From positions 1 to 16,762 of the forward strand of contig DATDGG010000068.1 in assembly GCA_036522235.1 (NCBI GenBank): a stretch of DNA of 16,762 nucleotides. Direction: 5' to 3'. The notes beneath the pieces are model-generated. The model was not told where the DNA came from and did not search any database. It saw nothing but the letters and a program-made list of their open reading frames with translations. Each line of letters begins with the position of its first letter. The first letter of the stretch is position 1. The DNA is from VAZQ01 sp036522235. GTDB taxonomy: Bacteria > Pseudomonadota > Alphaproteobacteria > Rhizobiales > Xanthobacteraceae. The position numbers were made by a program, and so were the translations under genes. Positions 1-7,343 of this stretch are shown here, in pieces.

Positions 1-331
1 CCGGCCGTTGCGCCGTCGCGCCAGGCAGGCTGGGCCGCGAGACCTCCGGGAGGGTTGGATGGCGAGCGGCAGGTCGACGCCGGAGGGCATGGGCGGGGCC
101 GCTACGCAGTCGATCGCATTGCCGACGCGCTCGTTCTTGCCGAGCAAGCACTGGAACGCCGGCCGCCTCGCAGACGCACAGGCGCTGTGCAACCGCATCC
201 TGGCGGAGCGACCCGACGAAGCCCGCGCCATCCATCTTCTCGGTCTTGTCGCCTACCAGTCGGGGCGGCTCGCGGAGGCCGTCGACTGGATGAGCCGCTC
301 CGTGGAGCTCGCGCCCGCGACCCCGATGCGA
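1..331 (+). pseudogene. TPR-protein remnant, copy 1 (frameshifted)
   Basis: This stretch encodes tetratricopeptide-repeat-like protein in two frames. Frame 1 gives ADALVLAEQ at 124-147; the reading then moves to frame 2 with HWNAGRLADAQALC from 149, followed by a second helix pair and SRSVELAP up to about 320. Together these align with copy 2 downstream (DAPALAEQHRLAGRLLEAEAQC), so the G at 148 is best read as an inserted base. After about 320 no frame keeps TPR similarity, so the protein stops after about two repeats. A GGGAGGG at 48-54 lies just before ATG 59, but that ATG is in frame 2, so the original start is unclear. Such repeats are common in front of sulfotransferase or glycosyltransferase domains; none remains here. 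Function cannot be assigned. The window edge cuts the upstream context. Confidence 0.5.
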
Positions 332-464
332 CCATGTGGGAGCTTTGGCAGCGCGGCGAGGCTCCGCGCAGCTTCAGCGTCCAAGCAAAGATCGGCCAGC
401 ACCAACCGCCGCCGTATTTGGTGCCGGTCGGCGCCCATGATATGCGCTCGGCGGAGAGGACCGC
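332..464. other. Unassigned junction between the two TPR segments
   Basis: About 130 bases with no recognisable gene. One plus frame is open from ATG 334 (beginning MWELWQRGEAPRSF) and runs beneath the second TPR segment, and a minus frame is open too, but neither resembles a family I know. It marks the point where TPR similarity of copy 1 ends and copy 2 begins, so it may be a deletion scar or filler from decay of a larger protein. Confidence 0.3.
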
Positions 465-932
465 ATGGCACGCCGCGGACAAGCCGAAAGGGGCAAGACC
501 GGAGCGCCGGCGCTCGGCGATGCGCCGGCGCTTGCCGAGCAGCACCGTCTCGCCGGCCGGCTCCTGGAGGCCGAGGCGCAGTGCCGTCAAATCCTCGCGG
601 CCGAGCCGCGCGAGCCCAATGCGATCCACCTCCCCGGCCTCATCATCGCACACCAGTCCGGCAAGCTCGCCGAGGCGATCGAGCAGCTCCGCCGTGCGGT
701 GGCGCTCAAGGCCGAGGAGCCGCTCTATCATGCCAATCTAGGCGAGATGTGCCGGCTCGCCGGGCGCATCGACGAAGCCGTCACCGCCGGCCGGCGCGCG
801 GTGGCGCTCAAGCCCGATTATCCGGAGGCGCTGAGCAATGTCGGTGCCGCGCTCTATGAGCAAAAGGACTACGGAGCGGATGAAGGGTTAGGGCATGATC
901 CGGATTCGGCCACAATGGAGGAAGTAGCGGCG
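465..932 (+). pseudogene. TPR segment, copy 2, in frame with the kinase domain downstream
   Basis: ATG 465 is preceded by GGAGAGGA (453-460), a fair ribosome binding site. Residues about 24-145 form three TPR-like helix pairs: LAEQHRLAGRLLEAEAQC, then SGKLAEAIEQLRRAVALK, then AGRIDEAVTAGRRAVALK and DYPEALSNVGAALYEQKDY. The repeat array ends abruptly at EQKDY, exactly where another helix would be expected. The frame then runs through about 15 linker residues, without a stop, into the P-loop kinase starting at 933. It is therefore either the N-terminus of a 411-aa TPR-kinase-nucleotidyltransferase protein or the truncated relic of a larger TPR enzyme fused by a deletion. I favour a relic, because the kinase has its own better ribosome binding site and the sister copy upstream is clearly broken. 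TPRs normally serve protein-protein contacts. Confidence 0.5.
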
Positions 933-1700
933 ATGCGCAAAATTCTCATCATGGGTCTGCCCGGCGCCGGCAAGACCACGCTGGCGCACGCGCTCGCGCC
1001 GCTTCTCAACGCGGTGATCTTCAACGCCGACGCAGTGCGCGCCAACCTTTCGCGCGACCTCGGCTTCAGCCATGAGGATCGGGTCGAGCACGCGCGCCGG
1101 ATGGGCTGGATGTGCGATCGCGTGGTTGAAGCCGGCGGCACAGTGATCGCGGATTTCATCTGCCCGACCGAGGAGACCCGGCAGGCATTCGGGGATGCCT
1201 TCACCATCTGGATCGACCGCATCAGCGCCGGCCGCTTCGAGGACACCAACCGGATGTTCATTCCGCCGGGGCGATTCGATATTCGGGTGAGCGCGGAGGG
1301 CGCGCCGCAATATTGGGCCGAGCAGGTGCTGGCGCGGCTGCGGCCGGCGTTCGATCCGCAAAAGCCGACCGCGCTCTTCATCGGGCGCTACCAGCCGTTT
1401 CATTCCGGCCACCAGCGCCTGATCGAGGAAGGCCTGCGCCGCGTCGGCCAGGTATGCATCGCGGTACGCGACACGCACGGCATCGACGGCAGCAACCCGT
1501 TACCGTTCTTTGCAGTCAAACAGCGCATCGAGGCGGCCCTGTCGCCGCATGCGGGCCGCTTCGTGGTGGTGCCGCTGCCAAACATCACCAATGTCCTCTA
1601 TGGCCGCGACGTCGGCTACACCGTCGAGCGCATCGTCCTCGACGAAGCAACCGAAGCGATCTCGGCCACCACCATGCGCCAACTGAGCGCCGCGCCTTGA
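933..1700 (+). CDS. Bifunctional APS-kinase-like P-loop kinase / HxGH nucleotidyltransferase
   Basis: 255 aa from ATG 933, preceded by GGAGGAAG at 917-924, the best ribosome binding site in this region. The N-terminal half is an adenylylsulfate-kinase-like P-loop domain: Walker A GLPGAGKTT (8-16), NADAVRANLSRDLGFSHEDR (31-50, matching the GDNVR...RDLGFS block of CysC) and an IADFICPTEETR strand (72-83). The C-terminal half (from about 145) is a cytidylyltransferase-like fold: GRYQPFHSGH (151-160, HxGH motif) and ISATTMR (243-249, the ISxTxxR motif of archaeal-type NMN adenylyltransferases). Soluble, probably ATP-using in both halves: it would phosphorylate a small molecule and transfer a nucleotidyl group. 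The substrate cannot be read from sequence; sulfate activation and NAD or cofactor salvage are both possible. Domain order is opposite to NadR (NMNAT then kinase). The frame is open back to 465 through a TPR segment. Confidence 0.85.
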   Translation: MRKILIMGLPGAGKTTLAHALAPLLNAVIFNADAVRANLSRDLGFSHEDRVEHARRMGWMCDRVVEAGGTVIADFICPTEETRQAFGDAFTIWIDRISAGRFEDTNRMFIPPGRFDIRVSAEGAPQYWAEQVLARLRPAFDPQKPTALFIGRYQPFHSGHQRLIEEGLRRVGQVCIAVRDTHGIDGSNPLPFFAVKQRIEAALSPHAGRFVVVPLPNITNVLYGRDVGYTVERIVLDEATEAISATTMRQLSAAP

Positions 1701-1857
1701 AGATGCTGGATCGCTGAGGGCCAAAATGCGGCGCTTTCCTGGATTTACACCCCGGCCGCGCGGCCTGATTGCAAATAGTAATCGGTCATTAACAAACGAC
1801 CGGTTCCATTTTGCATCAGCCAAACACTCCGGAAGGGCATTTGGGAGAAACTCGGTA

Positions 1858-1886
1858 TTGTAACCGGCGCGCCGAACATCTATATC
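1858..1886 (+). promoter_or_regulatory. Candidate sigma-70 promoter for cspA
   Basis: TTGTAA at 1858-1863 and TATATC at 1881-1886 are separated by exactly 17 bases. Each hexamer matches four of six consensus positions. The start site would fall near 1893, leaving a leader of about 135 nt before cspA. No better-spaced pair was seen closer to the gene. This is a by-eye prediction. Confidence 0.4.
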
Positions 1887-1918
1887 GCACGGGTTCGAAG
1901 CTTTGGCCTTGCTTGTTT

Positions 1919-2017
1919 ATGCCCTACTGGGACCCCATCAAGACAGCGCTGAGTTCGGATTTGCGGCCGCGCGATAAGCGGGCGGCTGCAAGCGCAATTG
2001 CGCACTTACTTCCTTAG
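1919..2017 (+). CDS. Possible 32-aa leader peptide ahead of cspA
   Basis: A 32-codon frame starts at ATG 1919 (MPYWDPIKTALSS...) and ends at TAG 2015-2017, whose last two bases are the first two of the cspA Shine-Dalgarno AGGAG (2016-2020). The composition looks protein-like (KTALSSDLRPRDKRAAASAI would form a charged helix) and about 20 of 31 third positions are G or C. That is lower than neighbouring genes but above chance for an AT-richer leader. There is no clear ribosome binding site before 1919. It lies wholly inside the predicted leader. It could be a regulatory upstream peptide, or simply an open stretch of 5' UTR. Confidence 0.25.
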   Translation: MPYWDPIKTALSSDLRPRDKRAAASAIAHLLP

Positions 2018-2029
2018 GAGACGACGACT

Positions 2030-2239
2030 ATGGCGACCGGCACAGTGAAATGGTTCAACCCGACCAAGGGTTACGGGTTCATTCAGCCCCAGGGCGGCGG
2101 CGGCGGCAAGGACGTGTTCGTCCATATCTCGGCCGTCGAAAAGGCGGGGCTGACCACGCTCAACGAAGGTCAGCACGTCGAGTACGAGCTGGTGACCAAT
2201 CGCGGCAAGACGTCGGCCGAAAACCTCAAGGTGAAATGA
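2030..2239 (+). CDS. cspA: Cold-shock protein, CspA family
   Basis: 69 aa, the usual length of a single cold-shock domain. It is a five-stranded OB fold that binds single-stranded RNA and DNA and melts mRNA secondary structure. Both RNA-binding motifs are intact: RNP1 KGYGFIQ (13-19) and RNP2 VFVHIS (29-34), after the classic start ATGTVKWFN. The loop between them carries a run of five glycines (22-26), where most CspA proteins have a shorter D/G-rich turn. AGGAG at 2016-2020 gives a strong ribosome binding site for ATG 2030. A small membrane protein gene follows after 21 bases on the same strand and is probably cotranscribed. Regulation probably acts through the long leader described upstream. 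Which csp paralogue this is cannot be told from one copy. Confidence 0.95.
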   Translation: MATGTVKWFNPTKGYGFIQPQGGGGGKDVFVHISAVEKAGLTTLNEGQHVEYELVTNRGKTSAENLKVK

Positions 2240-2260
2240 TCGTGCCGAGGGTGAACTGAT

Positions 2261-2467
2261 ATGCGCGCGGTCGCAATCATATTGGGATTGGCTTTCGCGG
2301 CTGTCGCCATCGTCTACTGGACGATGCCGGCAGGCTCGCTGCCAAGCTTCGTGCCGGGCTTCGAGCCCGGCTCAACCTTGGTGCATGTGAAGCACGGCAT
2401 CGCGGCCGCGGCGGCCGCCGTTCTGTTCTTCGCCTTCGGTTGGTACACGGGACGGGCACGCGCCTGA
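2261..2467 (+). CDS. Small two-helix membrane protein
   Basis: 68 aa. An N-terminal hydrophobic segment (about 3-22, AVAIILGLAFAAVAIVYW) is followed by a Pro/Gly loop (GSLPSFVPGFEPGS) and a second hydrophobic segment (about 45-62) with a short basic end (GRARA). This predicts two membrane-spanning helices in the inner membrane. Function is unknown; I believe similar small proteins occur beside csp genes in Rhizobiales, but I cannot check that here. It begins 21 bases after cspA with only a weak GAGGG ahead of ATG 2261, so translation may depend on coupling to cspA. A strong hairpin follows the stop codon (2492-2515). The sequence is clean, with no frameshift, and its amino-acid composition fits a real membrane protein. 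Confidence 0.75.
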   Translation: MRAVAIILGLAFAAVAIVYWTMPAGSLPSFVPGFEPGSTLVHVKHGIAAAAAAVLFFAFGWYTGRARA

Positions 2468-2491
2468 AGCGCCTGCCGTGATGGAAGAGGC

Positions 2492-2515
2492 CCCGCCGAG
2501 GGTTCCCTCGGCGGG
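2492..2515. terminator. GC-rich hairpin between convergent cspA and liv units
   Basis: CCCGCCGAGGG (2492-2502) and CCCTCGGCGGG (2505-2515) form a perfect 11-bp stem around TT. It lies 24 bases after the small membrane protein gene and 73 bases beyond the livF stop, so it could end transcription from either side. Neither flank has a proper U-tract, so it may be a Rho-assisted or mRNA-end-stabilising stem rather than a classical intrinsic terminator. Confidence 0.5.
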
Positions 2516-2588
2516 CAGCTCCCGCCGGCGCGCGAGACGTTTTCCCTGATTCCTGTCTTCCTCTGCTTGCCGGCTTCCTGTCTCTTGC

Positions 2589-3292
<704 letters not shown>

Positions 3293-3293
<1 letters not shown>

Positions 3294-4018
3294 CAGCCGA
3301 TTGCCTCGACGCCGAGATAGGACTGCACCACGGCGGGATCGCGCACCACCACCTGCGGCGGCCCGAGCGCGAGGGCGGCGCCATGATGGAGCACCAGCGC
3401 CCGCCCCGCCAAAGCGAGGACGGCCCGCATCACGTGCTCGATCAGCAGGATCGCGAGGCCTTCCCGGTTGAGCTCGTGCAGAATGGCGATCATCGCCTCA
3501 GTCTCGGTCGGGCGCAATCCGGCCATGACCTCGTCGAGCAGCAAGAGCCGCGGCTCGGTCGCGAGCGCGCGGGCGACCTCGAGCCGCTTGCGGTCGGGCA
3601 GCGTCAGGTCCGACGCGCGCTGCGCGCGCTTGTCGTGGAGATCAAGGCGCCGCAGCACAGCGCGGGCATGCGCGCGCGCCTCCTCAACCGCCGGGCGACG
3701 CAGCAGGGCGCCGATGACAACATTGTCCTCGACGCTGAGCGCCGGAAACGGCCGCACCAGCTGGAAGGTGCGCCCGATGCCGCGCCGGCAGATGCGGTCG
3801 GGCGAAAGCCCATCGATCCGCTCTCCGGCAAACCAGATAGCACCTTGATCTGGCGCGATCTCGCCGGCGATCATGTTGAACAAGGTGGTCTTGCCCGCCC
3901 CATTGGGTCCGATGATCGCAAAGAGCTCGCCGGGCGCGATGCTGAAGGTGACCGCTTCGACCGCCTGCAGGCCGGCAAAGCGCTTGCTCACGGCATCGAC
4001 CGACAGCAGGGCCGTCAT
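3293..4018 (-). CDS. livG: Branched-chain amino acid ABC transporter, ATPase LivG
   Basis: 241 aa starting MTALLSVDAVSKRFAGLQAV. Walker A is GPNGAGKTT (37-45), Walker B LLLLDEVMAGL with Asp162-Glu163, and the switch His is in LLIEHVM (His195). The signature region reads LTLPDRKRLEVARALA (138-153) instead of the textbook LSGGQ. LivG proteins often vary here, so I do not take this as inactivation. It forms the second ATPase of the importer in a heterodimer with LivF. ATG 4018 overlaps the livM stop by four bases (ATGA), and its own stop overlaps livF, giving a tightly coupled livM-livG-livF run. Since livM upstream carries an internal stop, translation of livG may suffer from lost coupling, unless ribosomes restart at ATG 4263 within livM. 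Confidence 0.95.
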
Positions 4019-5028
4019 GGACGCCCCTCTCCGCGCGTTCCGGCAAGCCCCAAGGCACGCGCCAGCACGGGCCATACGCCATCGGGGCGGACGAAGACGA
4101 TCAGCATCAGGGTCAGGCCATAGAAAACAGCCTTGGCGCCCGGCGCGTTGAGGCCGAGCCTTTCCAACCCGGCGGTCAGCCCTTCGCCGAGCGGCGTCAG
4201 AATGAACGCACCCAGCACCGGGCCGAAAATCGTGCCGAGCCCGCCCACGATGGGCGCGAGCATGAGCTCGATCTAGCGGCCGATATTGAACACCTGTCCG
4301 GGAAACAGGCTGCCGTAGTAGAAGGCGTAGAACACGCCGCCGACGGCCGTCATGGCGGACGAGATCAGCGCCGCCTTCATCTTGACGGCCAGGATATCGA
4401 CGCCGAGCGCGCGCGCCGCCTGCTGATTTTCCCGCACCGCCAGCCACTGATAGCCGAGCCGCGATCCCCTGAGCCACGCGGTCAGCACGATCGCGGCGGT
4501 CGCGAGCGCCAGCGCGACGTAATAGAACAGCGCCTGCCCGCCCCGCAGGTTCCACCATTCGCCCAGCCGCTCTGCCTGGTACGGGATGAAAAACCCGCCC
4601 GCCCCGCCGGCCGCGCCGACGTGATCGAACGCGATCCGGGTGAATTCGGCGAACGCGATGGTCAAGAGCGCAAAATAAACGCCCTCGATGCTGAAGCGGC
4701 AGCCGAGCCAGGCGATGGCCGCGCCCGCGAGGGCTGCGACCGCCATCGCCGGTACGATTGAAAGCCACGGCCCGATGCCGAAATAGACCCACAGCATCGC
4801 CGCCACATAGCCGCCGAGACCGACATGCAGCGCGTGCCCGAGCGAAAGCTGTCCGGCGAAGCCCATCATCAGATTCCAGGCCTGCCCCAGATAGGCGAAA
4901 TAGAAGATCAGAATGAGGACAGAGAGGAGATAGCGGTCGGCGAACAGCGGCGCGGCGGCGAGCACGGCCAGGAGCACGGCGGCGAGCACGCGTCCAAGCG
5001 GGAGCATGCCGCGCCACAGCGCCATCAT
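4015..5028 (-). pseudogene. livM: ABC transporter permease LivM, interrupted by an in-frame amber codon
   Basis: 338 codons from ATG 5028, the right length for LivM, with one internal TAG at 4275-4273 (codon 252). Before the stop: several membrane helices, the family block NLMMGFAGQLSLGHALHVGLG and the cytoplasmic coupling loop AVRENQQAARALGVD. After it the same frame continues as IELMLAPIVGGLGTIFGPVL, the strongly conserved GGxGTxxGP helix, then a last helix and the terminus. No indel is needed: one base change (for example TCG to TAG) explains it. The truncated 251-aa product would keep the ATPase-coupling loop but lose the last two helices and probably not function. Restart at ATG 4263 is possible. 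Start 5028 overlaps the livH stop (ATGATGA), and the end overlaps livG. Alternatives are amber readthrough or a sequencing error. Confidence 0.9.
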
Positions 5029-5891
5029 GCGCGCCGTCCCAAGGGGCCCTGCGGCCGCAGCACCAGCACCAGGACCAGGAGCGCGAAGGAAAACATGCTC
5101 TTCATCGAAGGCTCGAAGAAAAACCCCGCAAGCGCCTCCGACACGCCGATGAGGACGCCGCCGACGAGCGCGCCGCTCATCGAGCCGAGGCCGCCGACGA
5201 TCACGATGATGAAGGCCAGCAAAGTGAAGGACTGCGCCAGCGCCGGTCGCACGTCCGCGATGGTCACCATCAGGGCGCCGGCGGCGCCCACGCAGGCAAG
5301 GCCGATCCCGAAGGTCAACGCATAGAGGCGCTTCACATTGAGGCCGACGACCGCGGCGCCGGTCAGATTGTCGGCGCAAGCCCGGATCGCGGTGCCGGTC
5401 GCGGTGGCGCGGAAGAAGACGAACAGCATGACCGCCACCAGGACGGCGGCGGAGGCCGCGAGCAGTCGCGCCTTGTCGATCAGGAGGGGCCCGACCTCAT
5501 AGCTGTCGAGCGCATAGGAAAGGTCGGTGGGGCGGGTGTCGGGACCGAAGATCATCAGCAAGCCGTTGACGATGACCATGCCGAGGCCGACCAGGAGGAT
5601 GAACTGCTCGTGCTCCGCGCGGCGGACGAAGGGATTGATCAGCGTCGATTGCAGGAGGTAGCCGAGGCCGAAGAAGACCGCCGCGATCGGCAACATGGCG
5701 GCGAGCGGATCGAGGCCGAGATCCCGCGACAGCACCAAGGCTGCGTACATCGCGAGCACCGCAAACTCGCCGTGGGCGAAGTTGACCACGCGCACGACCC
5801 CGAAAATAACCGACAGGCCGAGCGCCATCAGACCATAGACCAGCCCAGTGAGGAGGCCCTCGACGACCACATTGAGAATGATGGAGGACAT
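5025..5891 (-). CDS. livH: Branched-chain amino acid ABC transporter, permease LivH
   Basis: 288 aa, an inner-membrane permease with about eight hydrophobic helices. The N-terminus MSSIILNVVVEGLLTGLVYG is followed by LMALGLSVIFGVVRVVNFAHGEF, where VNFAHGEF is the LivH hallmark. The coupling-loop region is TGTAIRACADNLTGAAVVGLNV and the conserved GGLGSMSGALVGG block lies near the end, so the protein is complete. It forms the translocation pore with LivM. Start ATG 5891 is chosen because the LivH N-terminus begins there, but the bases just upstream are only the AT-rich repeat ATTACTGATACTGAT, with no Shine-Dalgarno. That repeat is the arm of a hairpin between livK and livH. The stop overlaps the livM start (ATGA type). 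Confidence 0.95.
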   Translation of the reverse strand: MSSIILNVVVEGLLTGLVYGLMALGLSVIFGVVRVVNFAHGEFAVLAMYAALVLSRDLGLDPLAAMLPIAAVFFGLGYLLQSTLINPFVRRAEHEQFILLVGLGMVIVNGLLMIFGPDTRPTDLSYALDSYEVGPLLIDKARLLAASAAVLVAVMLFVFFRATATGTAIRACADNLTGAAVVGLNVKRLYALTFGIGLACVGAAGALMVTIADVRPALAQSFTLLAFIIVIVGGLGSMSGALVGGVLIGVSEALAGFFFEPSMKSMFSFALLVLVLVLRPQGPLGRRA

Positions 5892-5897
5892 ATCAGT

Positions 5898-5965
5898 ATC
5901 AGTAATCAGTAATCAGGGATAAGCAACCGACGCAAGGATCCGCCTTCTGATGACTGACTACTGAT
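5898..5965. repeat. Imperfect 19-bp inverted repeat in the livK-livH gap
   Basis: The arms ATCAGTAATCAGTAATCAG (5898-5916) and CTGATGACTGACTACTGAT (5947-5965) pair over 17 of 19 positions across a 30-base loop. Each arm is itself built from repeated ATCAGT-like units, and the left arm extends with a further ATCAGT (5893-5897 region). It fills almost the whole 79-base gap, directly after the livK stop (5971) and directly before the livH start (5891). Such hairpins behind binding-protein genes often protect the upstream message and lower expression of the permease genes. Confidence 0.7.
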
Positions 5966-5970
5966 GACTG

Positions 5971-7209
5971 TCACCTGGCCCGCCACGGCGGCGCCGGCAG
6001 GACCGGCGCCATGGTGGCGGCCTCGGCCGGCAGCACGACCGTCGGGGTGCGGTTGCGGTTCTGCACGCAGGCGGATGGGATGCCCGGATTTTGCCCCTTC
6101 TCGTCGAACCGGATGGGCGGGCCGATCATCACATGGTCGGCGATATTGGTCTCGCGGATCGCCTGCATCAGTGGCGCGCCATCCGCGGCGCCGGCGCGCT
6201 TGAAGGCGGCAGCGGCGATCAGCAGGGCCTCGAAGGTGAACCCGGCATTGAAGCTGTCGACCACGAAACGGAAGCCGGGATGCGCCGGCTTGAACGCCGC
6301 CTCGAGCGCCTGCGACATCGGCGCCTTGGGATCGGCCCAGGGGAGATTGCAGACGTGATAGTCCGCGAGCGGCCCGAGCGCCTGGTAGAATTCCTCGTCG
6401 TAGAGGCCGGGCGAGCCGGGCGAGATGATCCCGGCCGGCTCGAAGCGCTGGCGCACCATGTCGCGGACGAGCTTGATGGCATCGGCCGCGCGCGTCACCA
6501 CCAGGACGATGTCGGGGTTGCGGGAGCGGATCTTAGTGACCTCGACCGAAAGGTCCTGCGCAGTCGGATCATAGGCGATCGAGTCGATGAGCTCGAACAG
6601 CATGCCGGCGCCCGGAAACAGCCGATCCATGGCGGCGCGCTGCGCGGTGCCGAACGTGTCGTTGGCATGAATGAAGACCGCCGTCTTGGGCGCGAGCTTG
6701 GTGGCCGCCAGCAGGTCCTTGATCAGCTTGAGCCCGTTGACCACCAACTGCCCGCCGGTCGGGAAATTGCGCACCAGATATTTCAACCCCTGCTCGGTCA
6801 GTTGCGGCGCCCCCGCGATATTGACCACGAGCGGAACCTGCCGCTGCTCGCAGACCTGCGCCATCGCCAGCGTGCCGGCGGAATCGAATGCCCCGACGAT
6901 GCAATGCGCGCCTTCATTGATGGCCCGCTCGGTCTGGTTGCGGGCGACGTCGACGCTCGATTCGGTATCGATATGGACGAGCTCGACCCGGTAGCCATAT
7001 TGGGAGAGCACCTGCGGCGCGATCAATGCGCCGCGATGGCAAGATTGGCCGGACGGCGCGAGATAGCCGGATCGCGGCAGCAGCACGGCGATCTTGAGCG
7101 CGCTCGGCTGTGCCCGCAGGATCGCGGGCGCGGCCAGGACCGCGGACGCCGCGGCGGCGCCCGCCAGAAGGTCGCGGCGGTGCGGGCGAGCAGGACGAGG
7201 TTGGGGCAT
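5971..7209 (-). CDS. livK: ABC transporter periplasmic substrate-binding protein, Leu/Ile/Val-binding family
   Basis: 412 aa, starting at ATG 7209 with GGAGGAA (7222-7216) six bases ahead. The frame is open further upstream, but this start gives a textbook export signal: RRDLLAG (11-17, twin-arginine-like) then AAAASAVLAAPAIL, so Tat export is likely. The mature part is a type I periplasmic binding fold (Peripla_BP_6): LKIAVLLPRSGYLAPSGQS near the start, the hinge strand AHCIVGAFDSAGTLAMAQVC, and VPLVVNIAGAPQLTEQG. It binds the solute in the periplasm and docks on LivH/LivM. The first gene of the operon, it is followed by a hairpin and then livH. The ligand is not readable from sequence: members of this family bind branched-chain amino acids, amides, aromatic acids or urea. 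The gene symbol follows operon position and is tentative. Confidence 0.9.
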   Translation of the reverse strand: MPQPRPARPHRRDLLAGAAAASAVLAAPAILRAQPSALKIAVLLPRSGYLAPSGQSCHRGALIAPQVLSQYGYRVELVHIDTESSVDVARNQTERAINEGAHCIVGAFDSAGTLAMAQVCEQRQVPLVVNIAGAPQLTEQGLKYLVRNFPTGGQLVVNGLKLIKDLLAATKLAPKTAVFIHANDTFGTAQRAAMDRLFPGAGMLFELIDSIAYDPTAQDLSVEVTKIRSRNPDIVLVVTRAADAIKLVRDMVRQRFEPAGIISPGSPGLYDEEFYQALGPLADYHVCNLPWADPKAPMSQALEAAFKPAHPGFRFVVDSFNAGFTFEALLIAAAAFKRAGAADGAPLMQAIRETNIADHVMIGPPIRFDEKGQNPGIPSACVQNRNRTPTVVLPAEAATMAPVLPAPPWRAR

Positions 7210-7343
7210 CGGCAGTTCCTCCCACTTCTTTTGGATAAATATCATGGATGCGAGCGAAATCCGCAGGTTTGGCCAAGTTGCCGGCCCACCGCCGCTGTCG
7301 TAGAACCACGGGGCGGCACCAAGCTCAATCGCACGCCGGACAA

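Larger units (their letters stand above)
1701..2029 (+). promoter_or_regulatory. Intergenic region and long leader of cspA
   Basis: 329 bases without a firmly supported gene. From left to right it holds a GGCCGCGCGGCC palindrome (1754-1765), an AT-rich patch with the inverted repeat CGGTC/GACCG (1783-1787 and 1798-1802, loop ten), a sigma-70-like promoter (1858-1886), a possible short leader peptide (1919-2017) and the cspA ribosome binding site AGGAG (2016-2020). If the promoter is used, the untranslated leader is about 135 nt. Long structured leaders are typical of cold-shock protein mRNAs, where they control translation with temperature. The last bases before the binding site, TCCTTAGGA (2011-2019), are self-complementary around it. 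Confidence 0.5.

Noticed and set aside
869..1478. Minus-strand frames opposite the kinase-nucleotidyltransferase gene
   Set aside because: No motifs, and the plus strand shows Walker A and HxGH motifs in the right spacing.
1754..1765. GGCCGCGCGGCC palindrome as a terminator
   Set aside because: It has no real loop and no U-tract after it; it may just reflect high GC.
3570..3620. LivG signature LTLPDRKRLE as evidence of a dead ATPase
   Set aside because: LivG proteins often deviate from LSGGQ here, and the Walker A, Walker B and switch His are intact.
4018..5017. Long minus-strand extension of the livG frame across livM
   Set aside because: It is out of frame with LivM and Arg-rich; LivG clearly begins at ATG 4018 by family alignment and ATGA overlap.
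5893..5970. ATCAGT units as a CRISPR or satellite array
   Set aside because: The units are only 6-8 bases without spacers; an inverted repeat explains the pattern better.
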